A stretch of 64,000 bases of DNA from Acidisoma sp. L85 (GTDB lineage: Bacteria; Pseudomonadota; Alphaproteobacteria; Acetobacterales; Acetobacteraceae), in NCBI RefSeq assembly GCF_009765865.1, contig NZ_LMUQ01000025.1, positions 1-64,000 of the forward strand. Direction: 5' to 3'. The notes below the pieces were generated by a model. That model saw nothing but the letters and a program-made list of their open reading frames with translations. It did not search any database and was not told the origin of the DNA. The position numbers and the translations under genes are program-made. The first letter of the stretch is position 1. Each line of letters starts with the position of its first letter. Below are positions 1 through 9,738 of the stretch, piece after piece.

Positions 1-92
1 CTTCGGTGTCGCCACGCGTCGTCTCCTGCGCTGCCAGGAACTCAGCGAATCATAGCCACGCGAAGGTGTCTAGTTATTTCTCGGCCAGGACA

Positions 93-1790
93 CTAGCGAG
101 TCGCACCACGTTCCGGCCGGGCCCGTGGGTCCGGCAACGGGACAGCGGCAATGAGTTCGCGTGTGTAATCGACTTGCGGGTTGGCGAACAAGCTCTGTCG
201 TCCGCCGGCTTCAACGATCAGCCCTCCCCGCATGACAGCGACATTGTGGCTCATCCGCTCCACGACAGCCATGTCGTGCGAAATGAAAAGATAGGCGAGA
301 CCGAGCGTCTCTTGGAGTTCGAGCATCAGGTCAAGCACGCGCGCGCGCACCGACACATCGAGCGCCGCGACACTTTCATCCGCCACAATAAGCTTGGGCT
401 CCAGCGCGAGCGCCCGCGCAATACAGATGCGCTGGCGCTGGCCGCCGGAAAACTCATGCGGATAGCGCGAGGCGTGATCTGGCAAAAGACCGACGCGGTT
501 GAGAAGTGAGGCAACGCGATCGCGCCGCTCCGCCTTTGTCCCAATGCCATGAATATACAGCGGCTCGGCAATGGCGGCGCCAACGGTCATTCTCGGGTCG
601 AGCGAGGCATAGGGGTCCTGGAAGATCATTTGTGCGACGCGCCTGACAGGCTTCATGGATCCTTCCGAAAGGCCCTGAATTGCGACATCCCCGATCGTCA
701 CCTCCCCCAAGAACGGCACAAGACCGAGTACCGCCTTTCCGGTCGTAGACTTGCCCGAACCACTCTCGCCGACGAGCCCAAGGGTTTCGCCCTGGCTGAT
801 CGAGAAGGAAACGCCCTGCACCGCCGGAGGGTGGACCGTCCGCCGGCGAAACAAGCTGCCGGCCAAGCCGTAATCGACGGTCAGGTTCTTGACGGAGAGA
901 ACAGGCTCCAGCGGCTTCGGCGACGGAGTCTGGGGCATAGGGGTGATGCGAGGAGGCCCGTCACGTCCCGCCATGGCACCGAGACGAGGCACGGCCGCGA
1001 GAAGCTCGCGCGTATAGACCTCCCGGGGACACTCAAAAATATCGATCGCCGTGCCGGTTTCGACAATCCTGCCGTTGCGCATGACCACGACGCGGTCAGC
1101 CATCTCAGCAACGACGCCCATATCATGGGTGATCAGCATGATCGCCGCGCCGAATTCGCGCTGAAGCTCTCGCATTAGCTTGAGGATTTGCGCTTGCACC
1201 GTGACGTCGAGTGCCGTGGTCGGTTCGTCCGCCAGGAGCAGCTTGGGCCGACAGGACAGAGCCATGGCAATCATCACGCGCTGACGCATGCCGCCCGACA
1301 GTTCGTGTGGGTATTGCTTCAGGCGCCGGGCCGGATCGCTGATATGCACCACGTCCAACATGTCGCGCGCGCGGCTTTCAACGCTCCCGCCCTCCGAGCC
1401 TTGATGCGCCCGGATCGCCTCGAAAAGCTGGGCGCCGATGCTCATCACTGGGTTGAGCGATGTCATCGGCTCCTGGAAAATCATCGCGATCTCAGCACCG
1501 CGCACATCACGCATTGCGCCATTGGATATCTTCGTCAGATCGCGCCCGCCGAGGCGAATCGCGCCCTTCGCCACGCGCAGGGACATGTGAGGCAGAAGGC
1601 GCATGATCGAAAGGGCGGTAACGGATTTGCCAGAGCCGGACTCGCCTGCGACGCACAGCGTCTCGCCCGGCCCAACGTCGAAACTCACGCCGTCGATAAT
1701 ACGCCGCGCGCCTTCCGGAGTTAGCGCGTCAACGCAAAGATTCTCGATGGCGAGGACGGGTGGTACCGGCTGGCGGATGCCGTCAATCAT
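93..1790 (-). CDS. Fused two-domain ABC ATPase of a peptide-type importer (DppD-DppF fusion)
   Basis: Energises uptake of oligopeptides or similar solutes from the cytoplasmic face. At 565 aa it carries two complete nucleotide-binding domains in one chain. The first has Walker A GESGSGKS (49-56), signature LSGGMRQ (about 164) and Walker B LLLADEP. The second has Walker A GESGSGKS (341-348), signature FSGGQRQR (about 447) and Walker B LIVADES. Most Dpp/Opp systems use two separate ATPases, but fused forms are common in alphaproteobacteria. It is the last gene of a permease-permease-binding protein-ATPase set, 136 bases after the binding-protein gene and across an intercistronic hairpin. The substrate cannot be read from the sequence. 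Confidence 0.93.
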   Translation of the reverse strand: MIDGIRQPVPPVLAIENLCVDALTPEGARRIIDGVSFDVGPGETLCVAGESGSGKSVTALSIMRLLPHMSLRVAKGAIRLGGRDLTKISNGAMRDVRGAEIAMIFQEPMTSLNPVMSIGAQLFEAIRAHQGSEGGSVESRARDMLDVVHISDPARRLKQYPHELSGGMRQRVMIAMALSCRPKLLLADEPTTALDVTVQAQILKLMRELQREFGAAIMLITHDMGVVAEMADRVVVMRNGRIVETGTAIDIFECPREVYTRELLAAVPRLGAMAGRDGPPRITPMPQTPSPKPLEPVLSVKNLTVDYGLAGSLFRRRTVHPPAVQGVSFSISQGETLGLVGESGSGKSTTGKAVLGLVPFLGEVTIGDVAIQGLSEGSMKPVRRVAQMIFQDPYASLDPRMTVGAAIAEPLYIHGIGTKAERRDRVASLLNRVGLLPDHASRYPHEFSGGQRQRICIARALALEPKLIVADESVAALDVSVRARVLDLMLELQETLGLAYLFISHDMAVVERMSHNVAVMRGGLIVEAGGRQSLFANPQVDYTRELIAAVPLPDPRARPERGATR

Positions 1791-1869
1791 CGCGCGAAAG
1801 CGGCGCGGTCGCGTGCCACGCGCATAGTCTGGCTTCTCCTCAGATCCAACTACTCAAGAAGGAGGGCTG

Positions 1870-1900
1870 TGCCGGTGACCGCGAGAAGCAGCCACCGGCA
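1870..1900 (-). terminator. Intercistronic hairpin between binding-protein and ATPase genes
   Basis: Perfect 8-bp inverted repeat (TGCCGGTG at 1870-1877, CACCGGCA at 1893-1900) with a 15-base loop, 26 bases after the stop of the solute-binding protein gene. No U-tract follows on the minus strand. A partial terminator or a 3' mRNA-stabilising hairpin, keeping binding protein in excess of ATPase, fits better than full termination. That role is inferred. Confidence 0.4.
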
Positions 1901-1926
1901 TTGTCGCGGCGTGTTTGCGGCAGCCG

Positions 1927-3561
1927 CTACTTGTTCACGTAGATTGCCTCATAGTCGATGACGCGGGTCGGATCGAGATAGACCTCATCCGAGCCACCCA
2001 TGCGCTTGGATTTGGCGAGGACACGCCGCTCATTGAACACCGGGATCCAGGGCGCGTCATTCTCTTGTATGTCCGTGAAGATCTTCGCCCAAGTCGCGTA
2101 TCGTGCCTCCGCCTGAGCGGGAACAGGCATGGCATCCGCCGCCTGAGCACGCGCCTCAAACGCCTTGTTGCAAAACCACGACCAGTTCCAGCCACCTTGC
2201 ACGGCGCTGCCGCAAGCGAGGATGGGCCCATAGAAATCGGAGGGATCAGGGAAGTCCGCGATCCACCCAAGGCCACCGGACCACACCATGGGCGCCTGTC
2301 CGGCCGTGCCGCCGGCGGCAATGACATTCGGATTGGCAAGCGCCTTGATCTCGGCTTTCACGCCGATCGCAGCGAAATCCTGCTGGATCGCCTGCGTGAT
2401 GCGCGGCTGCGGATCTGTGTTGGAAGTGTAAATCGTCGTTGTGAACCCATCCTTCAGGCCGGCCTCGGCGAGCAGTTCCTTGGCCTTTGTGGGATCAAAG
2501 GCGTAACCGCTATAGCTCTTGTCGTATCCCGGCATCATCGGCGGCAAAACCTGCGATGCAGGAGTCGCGCGCCCATTGATGATGCGGACAATACGATTCT
2601 TGTCGATCGCCATGTTCAACGCCTGCCGCACTTTCGGATTGTCGAGCGGCTTGATCTGCGTGTTCAGCGTCACATAGCTCGTTTCCAACTGCTGGCGATC
2701 AACAATCATCCCCTTGAAATCGGGCGACTTCCTCATCTGTAGATATTTAGCGGGCGGAATGCCGTCGCCAGCGATGTCTACTTCACCTTTCTGGAGGCGA
2801 AGCAGCGCTACGAGTGGTTCCTGACCGACCTCTACTGTGTAGCTATCGACATAAGGCCGCTCTTTCACGAAATAATTCGGGTTTCTGACGAAGACGAGAC
2901 GCTGGCCGACCGTCCACTCCTTGAGAAGAAACGCACCGGAACCGACAGGGTGCTTGCCGAAATCCCCCTTGGCAGCATCAACCGCTTCCTTCGGCACGAC
3001 AGAAGCGAAATTGAGCGCCAACACGTTGAGGAAGGTCGCATCAGGTTGGACAAGGTTGAAGCGAACAGTGTGATCGTCAACCACGACGATGCCGTCCATC
3101 GTCTGGCTCTTGCCAGCGGTCATCGTGTCGGCACCCACGATCGAATGAAAGAAGCCTGCACCCGGTCCCTGGGTCTTCGGATTAACCGCGCGCTCGATCG
3201 AATATTTCACATCGGCGGCGGTGACTTCGCGCCCATTGCTGAATTTAACGCCGGGATGAATCTTGAAGGTGTAGGTCTTGCCGTCCGGCGATACGTCATA
3301 GCTGTCGGCAAGAGCCGGACCAAGCTCCGTCGTTCCCGGCTTATAATCGACGAGCCGCGAGAACATTGCATTGATCATCGACCAGTTCTGCCAGTCATAG
3401 CCGACGGCAGGATCCAGCGTGGCGATGTCGTCCTTGTAGGTCACGATGATATCGCCACCTTTGGACGGCGTACCCGAAACAGCAAAGGCGGCAGGCACGA
3501 GCGCTGTCGTCGCGAGCATCGCGGCAAACGCCGTCTTCTTCAGCAAGCTCTTTATCATCAA
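1927..3561 (-). CDS. ABC transporter substrate-binding protein, peptide/nickel family (SBP_bac_5)
   Basis: Periplasmic binding protein of the adjacent peptide-type importer; 544 aa, the usual family length. An N-terminal Sec signal peptide (KK at 8-9, hydrophobic core, likely cleavage after AFA near residue 27) is followed by the family pattern of a DDIATLDPA segment, LADSYDVSPDGKTYTF and a C-terminal RxTxAIQQDF lobe. The ATG is preceded by a good Shine-Dalgarno AAAGGAG. It sits 27 bases after the DppB-like permease gene. The family includes transporters for peptides, nickel, glutathione and some sugars, so the ligand is open. Confidence 0.92.
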   Translation of the reverse strand: MMIKSLLKKTAFAAMLATTALVPAAFAVSGTPSKGGDIIVTYKDDIATLDPAVGYDWQNWSMINAMFSRLVDYKPGTTELGPALADSYDVSPDGKTYTFKIHPGVKFSNGREVTAADVKYSIERAVNPKTQGPGAGFFHSIVGADTMTAGKSQTMDGIVVVDDHTVRFNLVQPDATFLNVLALNFASVVPKEAVDAAKGDFGKHPVGSGAFLLKEWTVGQRLVFVRNPNYFVKERPYVDSYTVEVGQEPLVALLRLQKGEVDIAGDGIPPAKYLQMRKSPDFKGMIVDRQQLETSYVTLNTQIKPLDNPKVRQALNMAIDKNRIVRIINGRATPASQVLPPMMPGYDKSYSGYAFDPTKAKELLAEAGLKDGFTTTIYTSNTDPQPRITQAIQQDFAAIGVKAEIKALANPNVIAAGGTAGQAPMVWSGGLGWIADFPDPSDFYGPILACGSAVQGGWNWSWFCNKAFEARAQAADAMPVPAQAEARYATWAKIFTDIQENDAPWIPVFNERRVLAKSKRMGGSDEVYLDPTRVIDYEAIYVNK

Positions 3562-3588
3562 CGAACTCCTTTGGTTGCCTTTGGCCGC

Positions 3589-4509
3589 CTACTGGGCACG
3601 GATACGAGGGTCGACGAAGGGTGCGATGAAATCGGCTGCCAGATTGCCAATCACGATGGCGAGGGCTGAGACGAGAGTGACGCCCATGATGATCGGCACG
3701 TCAACCTGTTGGATCGCCTGCCAGGCCAGTTGCCCGATGCCCGGCCAACCATAGACCGCCTCGACCACAACCACGCCGCCCATGAACTGGCCGATATCGA
3801 TTCCGATCATTGCGATGATGGGCAGGATCGCATTCGGCAAAGCGTGCCGCATGACCACGCGACTGACCCGCAAGCCTTTGGCGTGCGCGGTACGCACGTA
3901 GTCCTGCCGCAGAACTTCGATCATGGCGGAGCGCACCATGCGCGCATACCAGCCGGCGCCCAATACGCCGAGTGTGACAGCGGGCAAGACGACATTCGCC
4001 GGAGTGCCAAAGCCCGACATTGGGAACCAGCCCAGCGTCGCCGCGAAAACGTAGAGAAGCAACAGTGCCACCACGAATTGCGGCGAAGACACACCGACGA
4101 AGGACAGCATCATGATCACGCGATCAATCGGGCCATCGCGCAGGACTGCTGCAACGACCCCAAAGGTCAGCCCGAGCACCACTTCAACGAAGATCCCAGC
4201 GGCCATGAGGATGAGCGTCGCTGGCAATCGGGCCAGAATGAGCGGCAGCACCTCGGTTTTCTCAGTATACGAACGGCCGAAATCACCATGGAGCAGACCA
4301 TACAGATAGTGCAAAAACTGTAGGATGAGCGGCTGGTCCAGGCCGAGCTCATGACGGATAGCCGCGACAATCTGCGGGTTCGCGCTGCGCCCCGCAATCA
4401 AAACCGCGGGGTCCGCCGGCAGACAATAGAGCAAAACAAACGTGATGGCGGCGACGCCGAGGAGAATGAGCGCGGCTTGCCCAACCCGCCGGGCGAGGAA
4501 CAACACCAT
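3589..4509 (-). CDS. ABC transporter permease, DppB type
   Basis: Inner-membrane channel subunit of 306 aa with about six transmembrane segments. The N-terminus MVLFLARRVGQAALILLG and the GDFGRSY motif before the second helix are typical of DppB/OppB. The cytoplasmic coupling loop near DYVRTAHAKG matches the EAA region of this family. I chose the ATG at 4509, not the longer frame to 4560, because homologues begin at this hydrophobic helix and the ATG lies one base after the stop of the preceding permease gene (4511), suggesting translational coupling. Confidence 0.92.
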   Translation of the reverse strand: MVLFLARRVGQAALILLGVAAITFVLLYCLPADPAVLIAGRSANPQIVAAIRHELGLDQPLILQFLHYLYGLLHGDFGRSYTEKTEVLPLILARLPATLILMAAGIFVEVVLGLTFGVVAAVLRDGPIDRVIMMLSFVGVSSPQFVVALLLLYVFAATLGWFPMSGFGTPANVVLPAVTLGVLGAGWYARMVRSAMIEVLRQDYVRTAHAKGLRVSRVVMRHALPNAILPIIAMIGIDIGQFMGGVVVVEAVYGWPGIGQLAWQAIQQVDVPIIMGVTLVSALAIVIGNLAADFIAPFVDPRIRAQ

Positions 4510-4510
4510 G

Positions 4511-5371
4511 TCAGCCCCTCCCCCGTTGCGTCGGATCCAGGATGTCGCGCAACGCGTCACCGATCAGGTTGAAGGACAAGGCTGTCGCCAGGATCACCGC
4601 GCCAGGTATGAAGACGAGCCAAGGCGCATCCTGGAAGTAACTCTGGCTCTCGAAAATGATATTGCCCCACGAAGGCTGCGGTGGCTGCACGCCAATGCCG
4701 AGAAAGCTCAGCGTCGCTTCGAGCAGCACCGTCGTTGCAATCCCAAGCGTGCCCCAGACGATCGCGGTCGGCAAAAGATGCGGCAGAATATGGAAGACAA
4801 TAATCCGAAAATTGCCCGCACCGAGCGACCGCTCGGCAAGGATGAAATCACGCTCCACGAGGCCGCGGGTTTCCGTGTAAACGATCCGCGCGACCTGCAC
4901 CCAATTCACCAAAGCGATAACAAGCGCCACGATCCACAGGCTCGGCTTCAACAAAGCCGCGAGGGCTATGGCGAGCAGAAGCGCAGGAAAGGCCATCATC
5001 AGATCGGTGAATCGCATGAGAAGACTGCCAATCCACCCGCGCAGATACCCCGCGAGAAGGCCGACAACAAGGCCGATCACGACCGACGTGCCATTGGCGA
5101 CAAGCCCGATAGTCAGCGACGTCCGGGCGCCAAACAGAAGCCGCGCAAATAAATCCCGGCCGAGCGTATCGGTGCCGAGAAGAAACGCCCGGCTTGGCGG
5201 CAAGGGCGCGCCATCCAGGGAGAGGCCATTCGTCAATTGGTCGTCCGGCGAATAATGCGCGATCCACGGCGCGAACAGAGCACCGAAAACCACCAATCCC
5301 ACCGTCAACAGGCCGATGAGGGCTAAGGGACGCCGTGCAAGCTCGGTGAAGACGCGCATCAGCCGAGACAC
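4511..5371 (-). CDS. ABC transporter permease, DppC type
   Basis: Second inner-membrane subunit of the peptide-type importer, 286 aa from a GTG at 5371 or 282 aa from the ATG at 5359; neither has an obvious Shine-Dalgarno. It has the DppC layout: one N-terminal helix, a periplasmic stretch with the HYSPDDQL and LLGTDTLGRDLFARL motifs, then the five-helix core with an EAA loop near ERSLGAGNFRI. It is the first gene of the four-gene transporter set. The 275-base gap upstream contains a palindrome and direct repeats, so this operon probably has its own promoter. Confidence 0.9.
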   Translation of the reverse strand: MSRLMRVFTELARRPLALIGLLTVGLVVFGALFAPWIAHYSPDDQLTNGLSLDGAPLPPSRAFLLGTDTLGRDLFARLLFGARTSLTIGLVANGTSVVIGLVVGLLAGYLRGWIGSLLMRFTDLMMAFPALLLAIALAALLKPSLWIVALVIALVNWVQVARIVYTETRGLVERDFILAERSLGAGNFRIIVFHILPHLLPTAIVWGTLGIATTVLLEATLSFLGIGVQPPQPSWGNIIFESQSYFQDAPWLVFIPGAVILATALSFNLIGDALRDILDPTQRGRG

Positions 5372-5495
5372 ACCTGGAGGTTGTGCCGCGTTACTCCAAC
5401 TCCCTCGACGACACTGGCTTGCACGAAAGCGCCTTCACTCGGAACTAGACCACAATATCCAATCGCTAGCAGGTCTACACTGCTCAGGGCGGCCC

Positions 5496-5513
5496 GCGAG
5501 ATAAAATTCTCGC
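5496..5513. promoter_or_regulatory. Palindromic candidate operator upstream of the peptide-type transporter
   Basis: Perfect inverted repeat GCGAGA-TAAAAT-TCTCGC. Its right arm overlaps two near-direct repeats, AATTCTCGCACG and AATTCCTCGCACG (about 5506-5530). It is the most A+T-rich spot of the 275-base gap in front of the DppC-like gene, some 125 bases upstream of its start. A dimeric regulator site is plausible, but no regulator gene is in the window. Confidence 0.35.
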
Positions 5514-5646
5514 ACGAATTCCTCGCACGTTGGAATGGCTCTTCCACGGGCTTCCCTGGCTCAGCCGAAGCGAGACCTCCATTCCCTCGGCGAGACGCCG
5601 GCCCGGCTGGAACCGGCATCGTCCGGCGACGGTCCCTGCGTCGGCT

Positions 5647-6561
5647 CTAAGCCACGAGTTTGGCACCCAGCGTATCGAACGCCCGCTGAAAGACTTCATG
5701 GTGCACGAACGGAATCAATTGCACGTCATCATGCGCCGAGGCGGTCCAGTCCGCGGTCCACACAGCAAAACACTCGCCCGATGATGTCACATCATGCAAA
5801 CGGACTTCGGATCGGTAGTTGAGCCAGGGCTGACCGCTTTTGTTGATCCGATAGCCTAAGCTCCGATCGGCATCGGACAGACGGGTGAGTTGCTCCTCCA
5901 GCAGCCCGTCACCGAAACGGAAACTTCGGACGCCGGACACCTGGTCGGACCGCGCACCATCCATCATATGCATGTCGGAAATCGCCGGGTGCCATCCGGA
6001 CATTCCAGCGAAATTGCGCACTTCCCGCCAGACGCCCGAAGCCGCCGCTGGTATCACCGAGGAGCAGAAGACCTTGGCCGGCCGCGAACCTTCCCAGCGT
6101 TCCGTGTGTACGACGGGAGAGGCCGCACCGCGCAGTTTGTCCGCCAGCGCCGCCAATCCGACCGCGAATACGGCGTTCGAAACAATATCGACATATTTCC
6201 CGGCGTCCTCCGGCTGCTCGTCGAAAGTCGCCGACCAGCGCGCGAAGGTTGCGTCACCGTTCGTCACCGGAATCAACTCCAGTGTCGAGACATAATTCCC
6301 GACCGGAAAAGCGGGTGTCTCGAAATTATATGAGAAGCTGTACCGGCTGTCGTCCAGCATCAGCAACCGCTCACGCGCGCCGCCGCCGCCATGAAGTTGC
6401 AACGAACGGATGCAACCAACCCTATCGGGTGGGTCGCCTTGCTCGATTTCGCTACTTGAGAGCGCGGGATGCCACGCTGCAAGCGCACCGAAGTCCCGTA
6501 TGGTGGCCCACACAGTCTCGACTGGCGCCTCGATAATGGCACTCGCATAGGCCTGAGCCAT
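5647..6561 (-). CDS. Tandem SRPBCC (START/polyketide-cyclase-like) domain protein
   Basis: 304-aa soluble protein made of two copies of an SRPBCC ligand-binding fold. Repeat 1 opens with IEAPVETVWATIRDF and has W30-HPAL. Repeat 2 opens with IPAAASGVWREVRNF and has W190-HPAI. Each then shows the family pattern VxxIRSLQL/VSGVRSFRF, a strand ending in ERLLML/EQLTRL, and a C-terminal helix (YVDIVSNAVF; FVHHEVFQRAF). There is no signal peptide or membrane segment. SRPBCC proteins bind or transform hydrophobic or cyclic small molecules; I cannot infer the ligand. It ends the long catabolic operon, 21 bases after the PEP-hydrolase-like gene, with a strong Shine-Dalgarno GGGAGGA. Confidence 0.85.
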   Translation of the reverse strand: MAQAYASAIIEAPVETVWATIRDFGALAAWHPALSSSEIEQGDPPDRVGCIRSLQLHGGGGARERLLMLDDSRYSFSYNFETPAFPVGNYVSTLELIPVTNGDATFARWSATFDEQPEDAGKYVDIVSNAVFAVGLAALADKLRGAASPVVHTERWEGSRPAKVFCSSVIPAAASGVWREVRNFAGMSGWHPAISDMHMMDGARSDQVSGVRSFRFGDGLLEEQLTRLSDADRSLGYRINKSGQPWLNYRSEVRLHDVTSSGECFAVWTADWTASAHDDVQLIPFVHHEVFQRAFDTLGAKLVA

Positions 6562-6582
6562 GATATCCTCCCGCCCCGCCGA

Positions 6583-7413
6583 TCAGCGGGTGATCTGCTT
6601 GAACCGGCGCGTTTGATCGATCAGCGCCGTCTCGGTCGGCAACCGCTCCATGCTCGATGCGCCGTAGAAGCCATGGCAGGCAGCGCAACGCCGCAGGATG
6701 AATTGCGCATCCTCCGGCTGAGCGATGGGCCCTCCATGGCACAGCAGGATGATGTCTTCGCGCACATTTCGAGCCGCCGCTGCAATGGCATTGATGCGCT
6801 CCACGCAGTCCGCCAAAGTGAGCGAAGTGGTAGCGCCAATCGCGCCGCCGGTCGTCAGACCCATATGCGCCACCAATATATCCGCCCCAGCCTCGGCCAT
6901 CGCCCGGGCCTCGTCAGGGTTGAATACATAGGGCGTGGTCAGCAGATCTTTGGCGACGGCCAGGCGGATCATATCCACCTCCAGCGCGTAGCCCATGCCG
7001 GTTTCCTCTAGCCCCGTTCGGAATGTGCCGTCGATCAAGCCGACCGTCGGGAAATTCTGCACGCCCGAAAAACCGAGCGCCGCGAGATGGTCAAGAAAAT
7101 AGTCGAAATTGCAAAATGGATCCGTCCCGTTGACGCCCGCCAATACCGGCGTCCGCCGCACAACAGGCAGCACCTCGCGCGCCATCTCGACGACAATTTC
7201 ATTGGCATTGCCATAGGCCATCATGCCCGCGAGCGAGCCACGCCCGGCCATCCGGTAACGCCCCGAATTGTAGATCACGATGAGGTCTATCCCACCGGCC
7301 TCTTCGCACTTGGCCGACAAACCGGTACCCGCGCCGCCGCCCAGGATCGGCTGCCGATCGCGAACCATGGCATGGAAGCGCGCCATCATCTCGGACCGAT
7401 TCATACGCGGCAT
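6583..7413 (-). CDS. PEP-hydrolase-family TIM-barrel protein (C-terminal half of the Tm-1 architecture)
   Basis: 276-aa protein of the phosphoenolpyruvate-hydrolase/TIM-barrel family (PF09370-like). Recognisable features are [17 protein letters not shown] near the N-terminus, [38 protein letters not shown] and [12 protein letters not shown], with HGGPI near the C-terminus. In tomato, Tm-1 joins a UPF0261 domain to this domain. Here they are separate genes one base apart (7415/7413), which argues for a complex or consecutive steps. Catalytic activity has not to my knowledge been firmly shown for this subgroup, so the name is a family label. Expressed with the ABC transporter genes upstream. 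Confidence 0.85.
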   Translation of the reverse strand: MPRMNRSEMMARFHAMVRDRQPILGGGAGTGLSAKCEEAGGIDLIVIYNSGRYRMAGRGSLAGMMAYGNANEIVVEMAREVLPVVRRTPVLAGVNGTDPFCNFDYFLDHLAALGFSGVQNFPTVGLIDGTFRTGLEETGMGYALEVDMIRLAVAKDLLTTPYVFNPDEARAMAEAGADILVAHMGLTTGGAIGATTSLTLADCVERINAIAAAARNVREDIILLCHGGPIAQPEDAQFILRRCAACHGFYGASSMERLPTETALIDQTRRFKQITR

Positions 7414-7414
7414 C

Positions 7415-8620
7415 TCAATCCACCTTCATCACATCGCGGAATTGCTCCAGGACAACAGCCACGAAATCCGGAGAATTCACCCCATGGGGCACCCGGATCA
7501 AGCGACGCCGGTCGGTCTGCCGCACAGTCCGTTCCAGCGCCGAAAACAACGCCTCATCGGCCTCCGGATCATGAAACGCCTGGCCTGGTGCATCCAGCAG
7601 GGAGACGCCACCTTCGGGCAACAGAAATCGCACCGGCCCGTCGCACAGGTTGAGGCGTTCCGCAATCCAGAGCCCGATACGCTCGTTTTCCTCCGGCGTG
7701 GTCCGCATCAGCGTCACCTGCGGATTATGCACATACAGGTTCCGGCCGCGATATTGCGACGGAACCGTATCGCGAGCACCGAAGTTGGCCATGTCGAGCG
7801 CGCCGCAAGAACCCACATAGGGCAGCCGCGACCTCGCGATGGCGCCGAAGCGATCCTCGGTACAGGGGAACACGCCGCCCATCAGCAAGTCGCAAACCTC
7901 AGTCGTGGTCACGTCGATCACACCCGCCAGCAAGTCGGAATCGGCGAGCTTCTCCATGGACTGCCCACCCGTGCCGGTCGCATGGAAGACGAGGCAGTCG
8001 TAGTCGCCCTGCAACCCGGCAACCAGTTGGTTCACGCAGGGCGTGGTGACGCCGAACATGGTCAGGCCGATAGCGGGCCGATCCGCCGCTAAGGACGGTG
8101 CAGGGGCGCGCACCATTCCGACCATCGCATTCGCCGCATTGGCGAGCACGATGCGCGAAATCCGGTTCAGCCCGACAAGGTCAGTGACCGAATACATCAT
8201 CGCGATGTCGCTCGGGCCGACATACGGCGCCACATTGCCCGATGCGACCGTGGACACCAGCAGCTTCGGTGTGCCAATGGGCAGCGCCCGCATCGCCGGC
8301 GCCACCAATGCACTCCCGCCCGAACCACCTAGCCCAAGCAGTCCGCCAACATCGTCGCGACTCAATATGAACCGCTCGAGCGCCACCGCCATCGCCGTAA
8401 CCGAGCGGCCCCGATCGCCAGTGAAAACGGCCTCGGCACCGCCCGCATGATGACGCGCGACCTCGGCCGCCTCGATATCGGCGTGAAACCGATGCGGCTG
8501 GGTGGATACATCCACAAGCGCCGCTGCAATGCCCTGCTCGGCAATGATCTTGTGCACGTAAGCGAGCTCGGCGCCCTTCGTATCGCAAGTACCCGCCACG
8601 TAAATCCGTCCGCCTGGCAT
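7415..8620 (-). CDS. UPF0261 / Tm-1-like ATP-binding domain protein
   Basis: 401-aa member of UPF0261 (PF06792-like), the ATP-binding N-terminal half of plant Tm-1. Diagnostic segments are [14 protein letters not shown] at the N-terminus, [36 protein letters not shown], the internal [23 protein letters not shown] and a C-terminal [13 protein letters not shown]. The ATG at 8620 is chosen because the motif begins five residues later and a purine-rich GGGGTGGGCGGG precedes it; the frame upstream to 8755 is open but unlike the family. It lies 25 bases after an ATPase gene and one base before its TIM-barrel partner. Biochemical role unknown. Confidence 0.88.
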   Translation of the reverse strand: MPGGRIYVAGTCDTKGAELAYVHKIIAEQGIAAALVDVSTQPHRFHADIEAAEVARHHAGGAEAVFTGDRGRSVTAMAVALERFILSRDDVGGLLGLGGSGGSALVAPAMRALPIGTPKLLVSTVASGNVAPYVGPSDIAMMYSVTDLVGLNRISRIVLANAANAMVGMVRAPAPSLAADRPAIGLTMFGVTTPCVNQLVAGLQGDYDCLVFHATGTGGQSMEKLADSDLLAGVIDVTTTEVCDLLMGGVFPCTEDRFGAIARSRLPYVGSCGALDMANFGARDTVPSQYRGRNLYVHNPQVTLMRTTPEENERIGLWIAERLNLCDGPVRFLLPEGGVSLLDAPGQAFHDPEADEALFSALERTVRQTDRRRLIRVPHGVNSPDFVAVVLEQFRDVMKVD

Positions 8621-8645
8621 CCCGCCCACCCCTAACGACGCTTCG

Positions 8646-9728
8646 TCAGCCGAGCGCCCGCACGGCTTCGGGCAGTCGCTGGCCATCATTGAAGAAGACA
8701 GTGTGTTCCAGCGGACAACGGATGAACACGGTCGCGCCATCCGCTTGCGGCACACCCGGCGCGGTCTTCGCCTTCAGACGTGCCTCGCCCACCGCGAGAC
8801 TAAGCAGATTCTGCCCACCGATAGTGATGCTCGAACGCAGCACGCGCGCCGGAACCGTATCCTGCGCGGGATCCAACAATACCTCGACATGCTCCGGCCT
8901 AATGCCAAGCGACAGTTCACCAGCCGCCGCCGCGGGCCTCTCTAACGGCCTCGGCAAAACATCGAACCGCAAGCCACTGTCTTCGCCACCCCGCGGTACC
9001 AAGAAATTCATGCCGGGATTGCCGAGGAACCAGCCGCCGAAGCGGCTCTCCGGCTTCTCATACATGATCCGAGGCGCGGTGCACTGCGAGATGCGCCCGG
9101 CCTGCATCAGCGCGATTTGGTCAGCGAGCGTCATCGCTTCAGTCTGGTCGTGCGTCACATAGATCACGGTCTGCCGCAAGCGCGCGCGGAATTCCTTGAA
9201 GGCGCGGATCAAGGCGAGCTTGGCGTGAACTTCGACATTGGTCGTTGGCTCGTCGAAAAGGATAACGTCGCACCGCCGCGCGATGGCACGGCCGACCGCG
9301 ACTTTCTGCCGCATGCCGACATCGAGATCACCGATATGGCGGTCGCGCTCATCGGAGAGTTGCAGTACCTCCAGCACCTCATCCGCGCGGCGGCGGCGCT
9401 CGGCGGCCGACAGGCTGCGATCACGCTGGAGCGGCAGTTCGATATTCTCGATGACGCTGCAGGTCCGATACATCACCGGATACTGGAACACCATCGCCAC
9501 ATCGCGGCGGCGCGGCGCCAGATGAGTCACGTCACGCTCGCCGAATTTGATGCTGCCGCTGGTCGGCATTTCCAGCCCGGCGATCATGCGCATCAATGTC
9601 GTCTTGCCGCAGCCGGAGGGGCCGAGCAGGCACGTCACCGTGCCTTCCGCGAAAACCGCGGTGATGTCATCGACCGCCTTGAACTTGTCGAAAGCGCGGG
9701 AAAGGTGGCTCAACCGGATGTCAGGCAT
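8646..9728 (-). CDS. ABC transporter ATPase, MalK/UgpC-like, with degenerate signature motif
   Basis: 360-aa cytoplasmic ATPase for a polyol/sugar importer. It has an N-terminal NBD plus a C-terminal regulatory TOBE-type domain. Walker [10 protein letters not shown] (about 36-44), Q-loop VFQYP, Walker B VILFDEP and H-loop YVTHDQTEA are intact. The LSGGQ signature is replaced by LDVGMRQK and the D-loop reads TTNVE instead of SNLDA. The segments [16 protein letters not shown] and [11 protein letters not shown] resemble the GlpT-type partner of glycerol importers. It pairs with the other ATPase encoded ten bases upstream. The two have complementary defects, so I infer an obligate heterodimer. 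Confidence 0.9.
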   Translation of the reverse strand: MPDIRLSHLSRAFDKFKAVDDITAVFAEGTVTCLLGPSGCGKTTLMRMIAGLEMPTSGSIKFGERDVTHLAPRRRDVAMVFQYPVMYRTCSVIENIELPLQRDRSLSAAERRRRADEVLEVLQLSDERDRHIGDLDVGMRQKVAVGRAIARRCDVILFDEPTTNVEVHAKLALIRAFKEFRARLRQTVIYVTHDQTEAMTLADQIALMQAGRISQCTAPRIMYEKPESRFGGWFLGNPGMNFLVPRGGEDSGLRFDVLPRPLERPAAAAGELSLGIRPEHVEVLLDPAQDTVPARVLRSSITIGGQNLLSLAVGEARLKAKTAPGVPQADGATVFIRCPLEHTVFFNDGQRLPEAVRALG

Positions 9729-9738
9729 TCAAGCTCCC

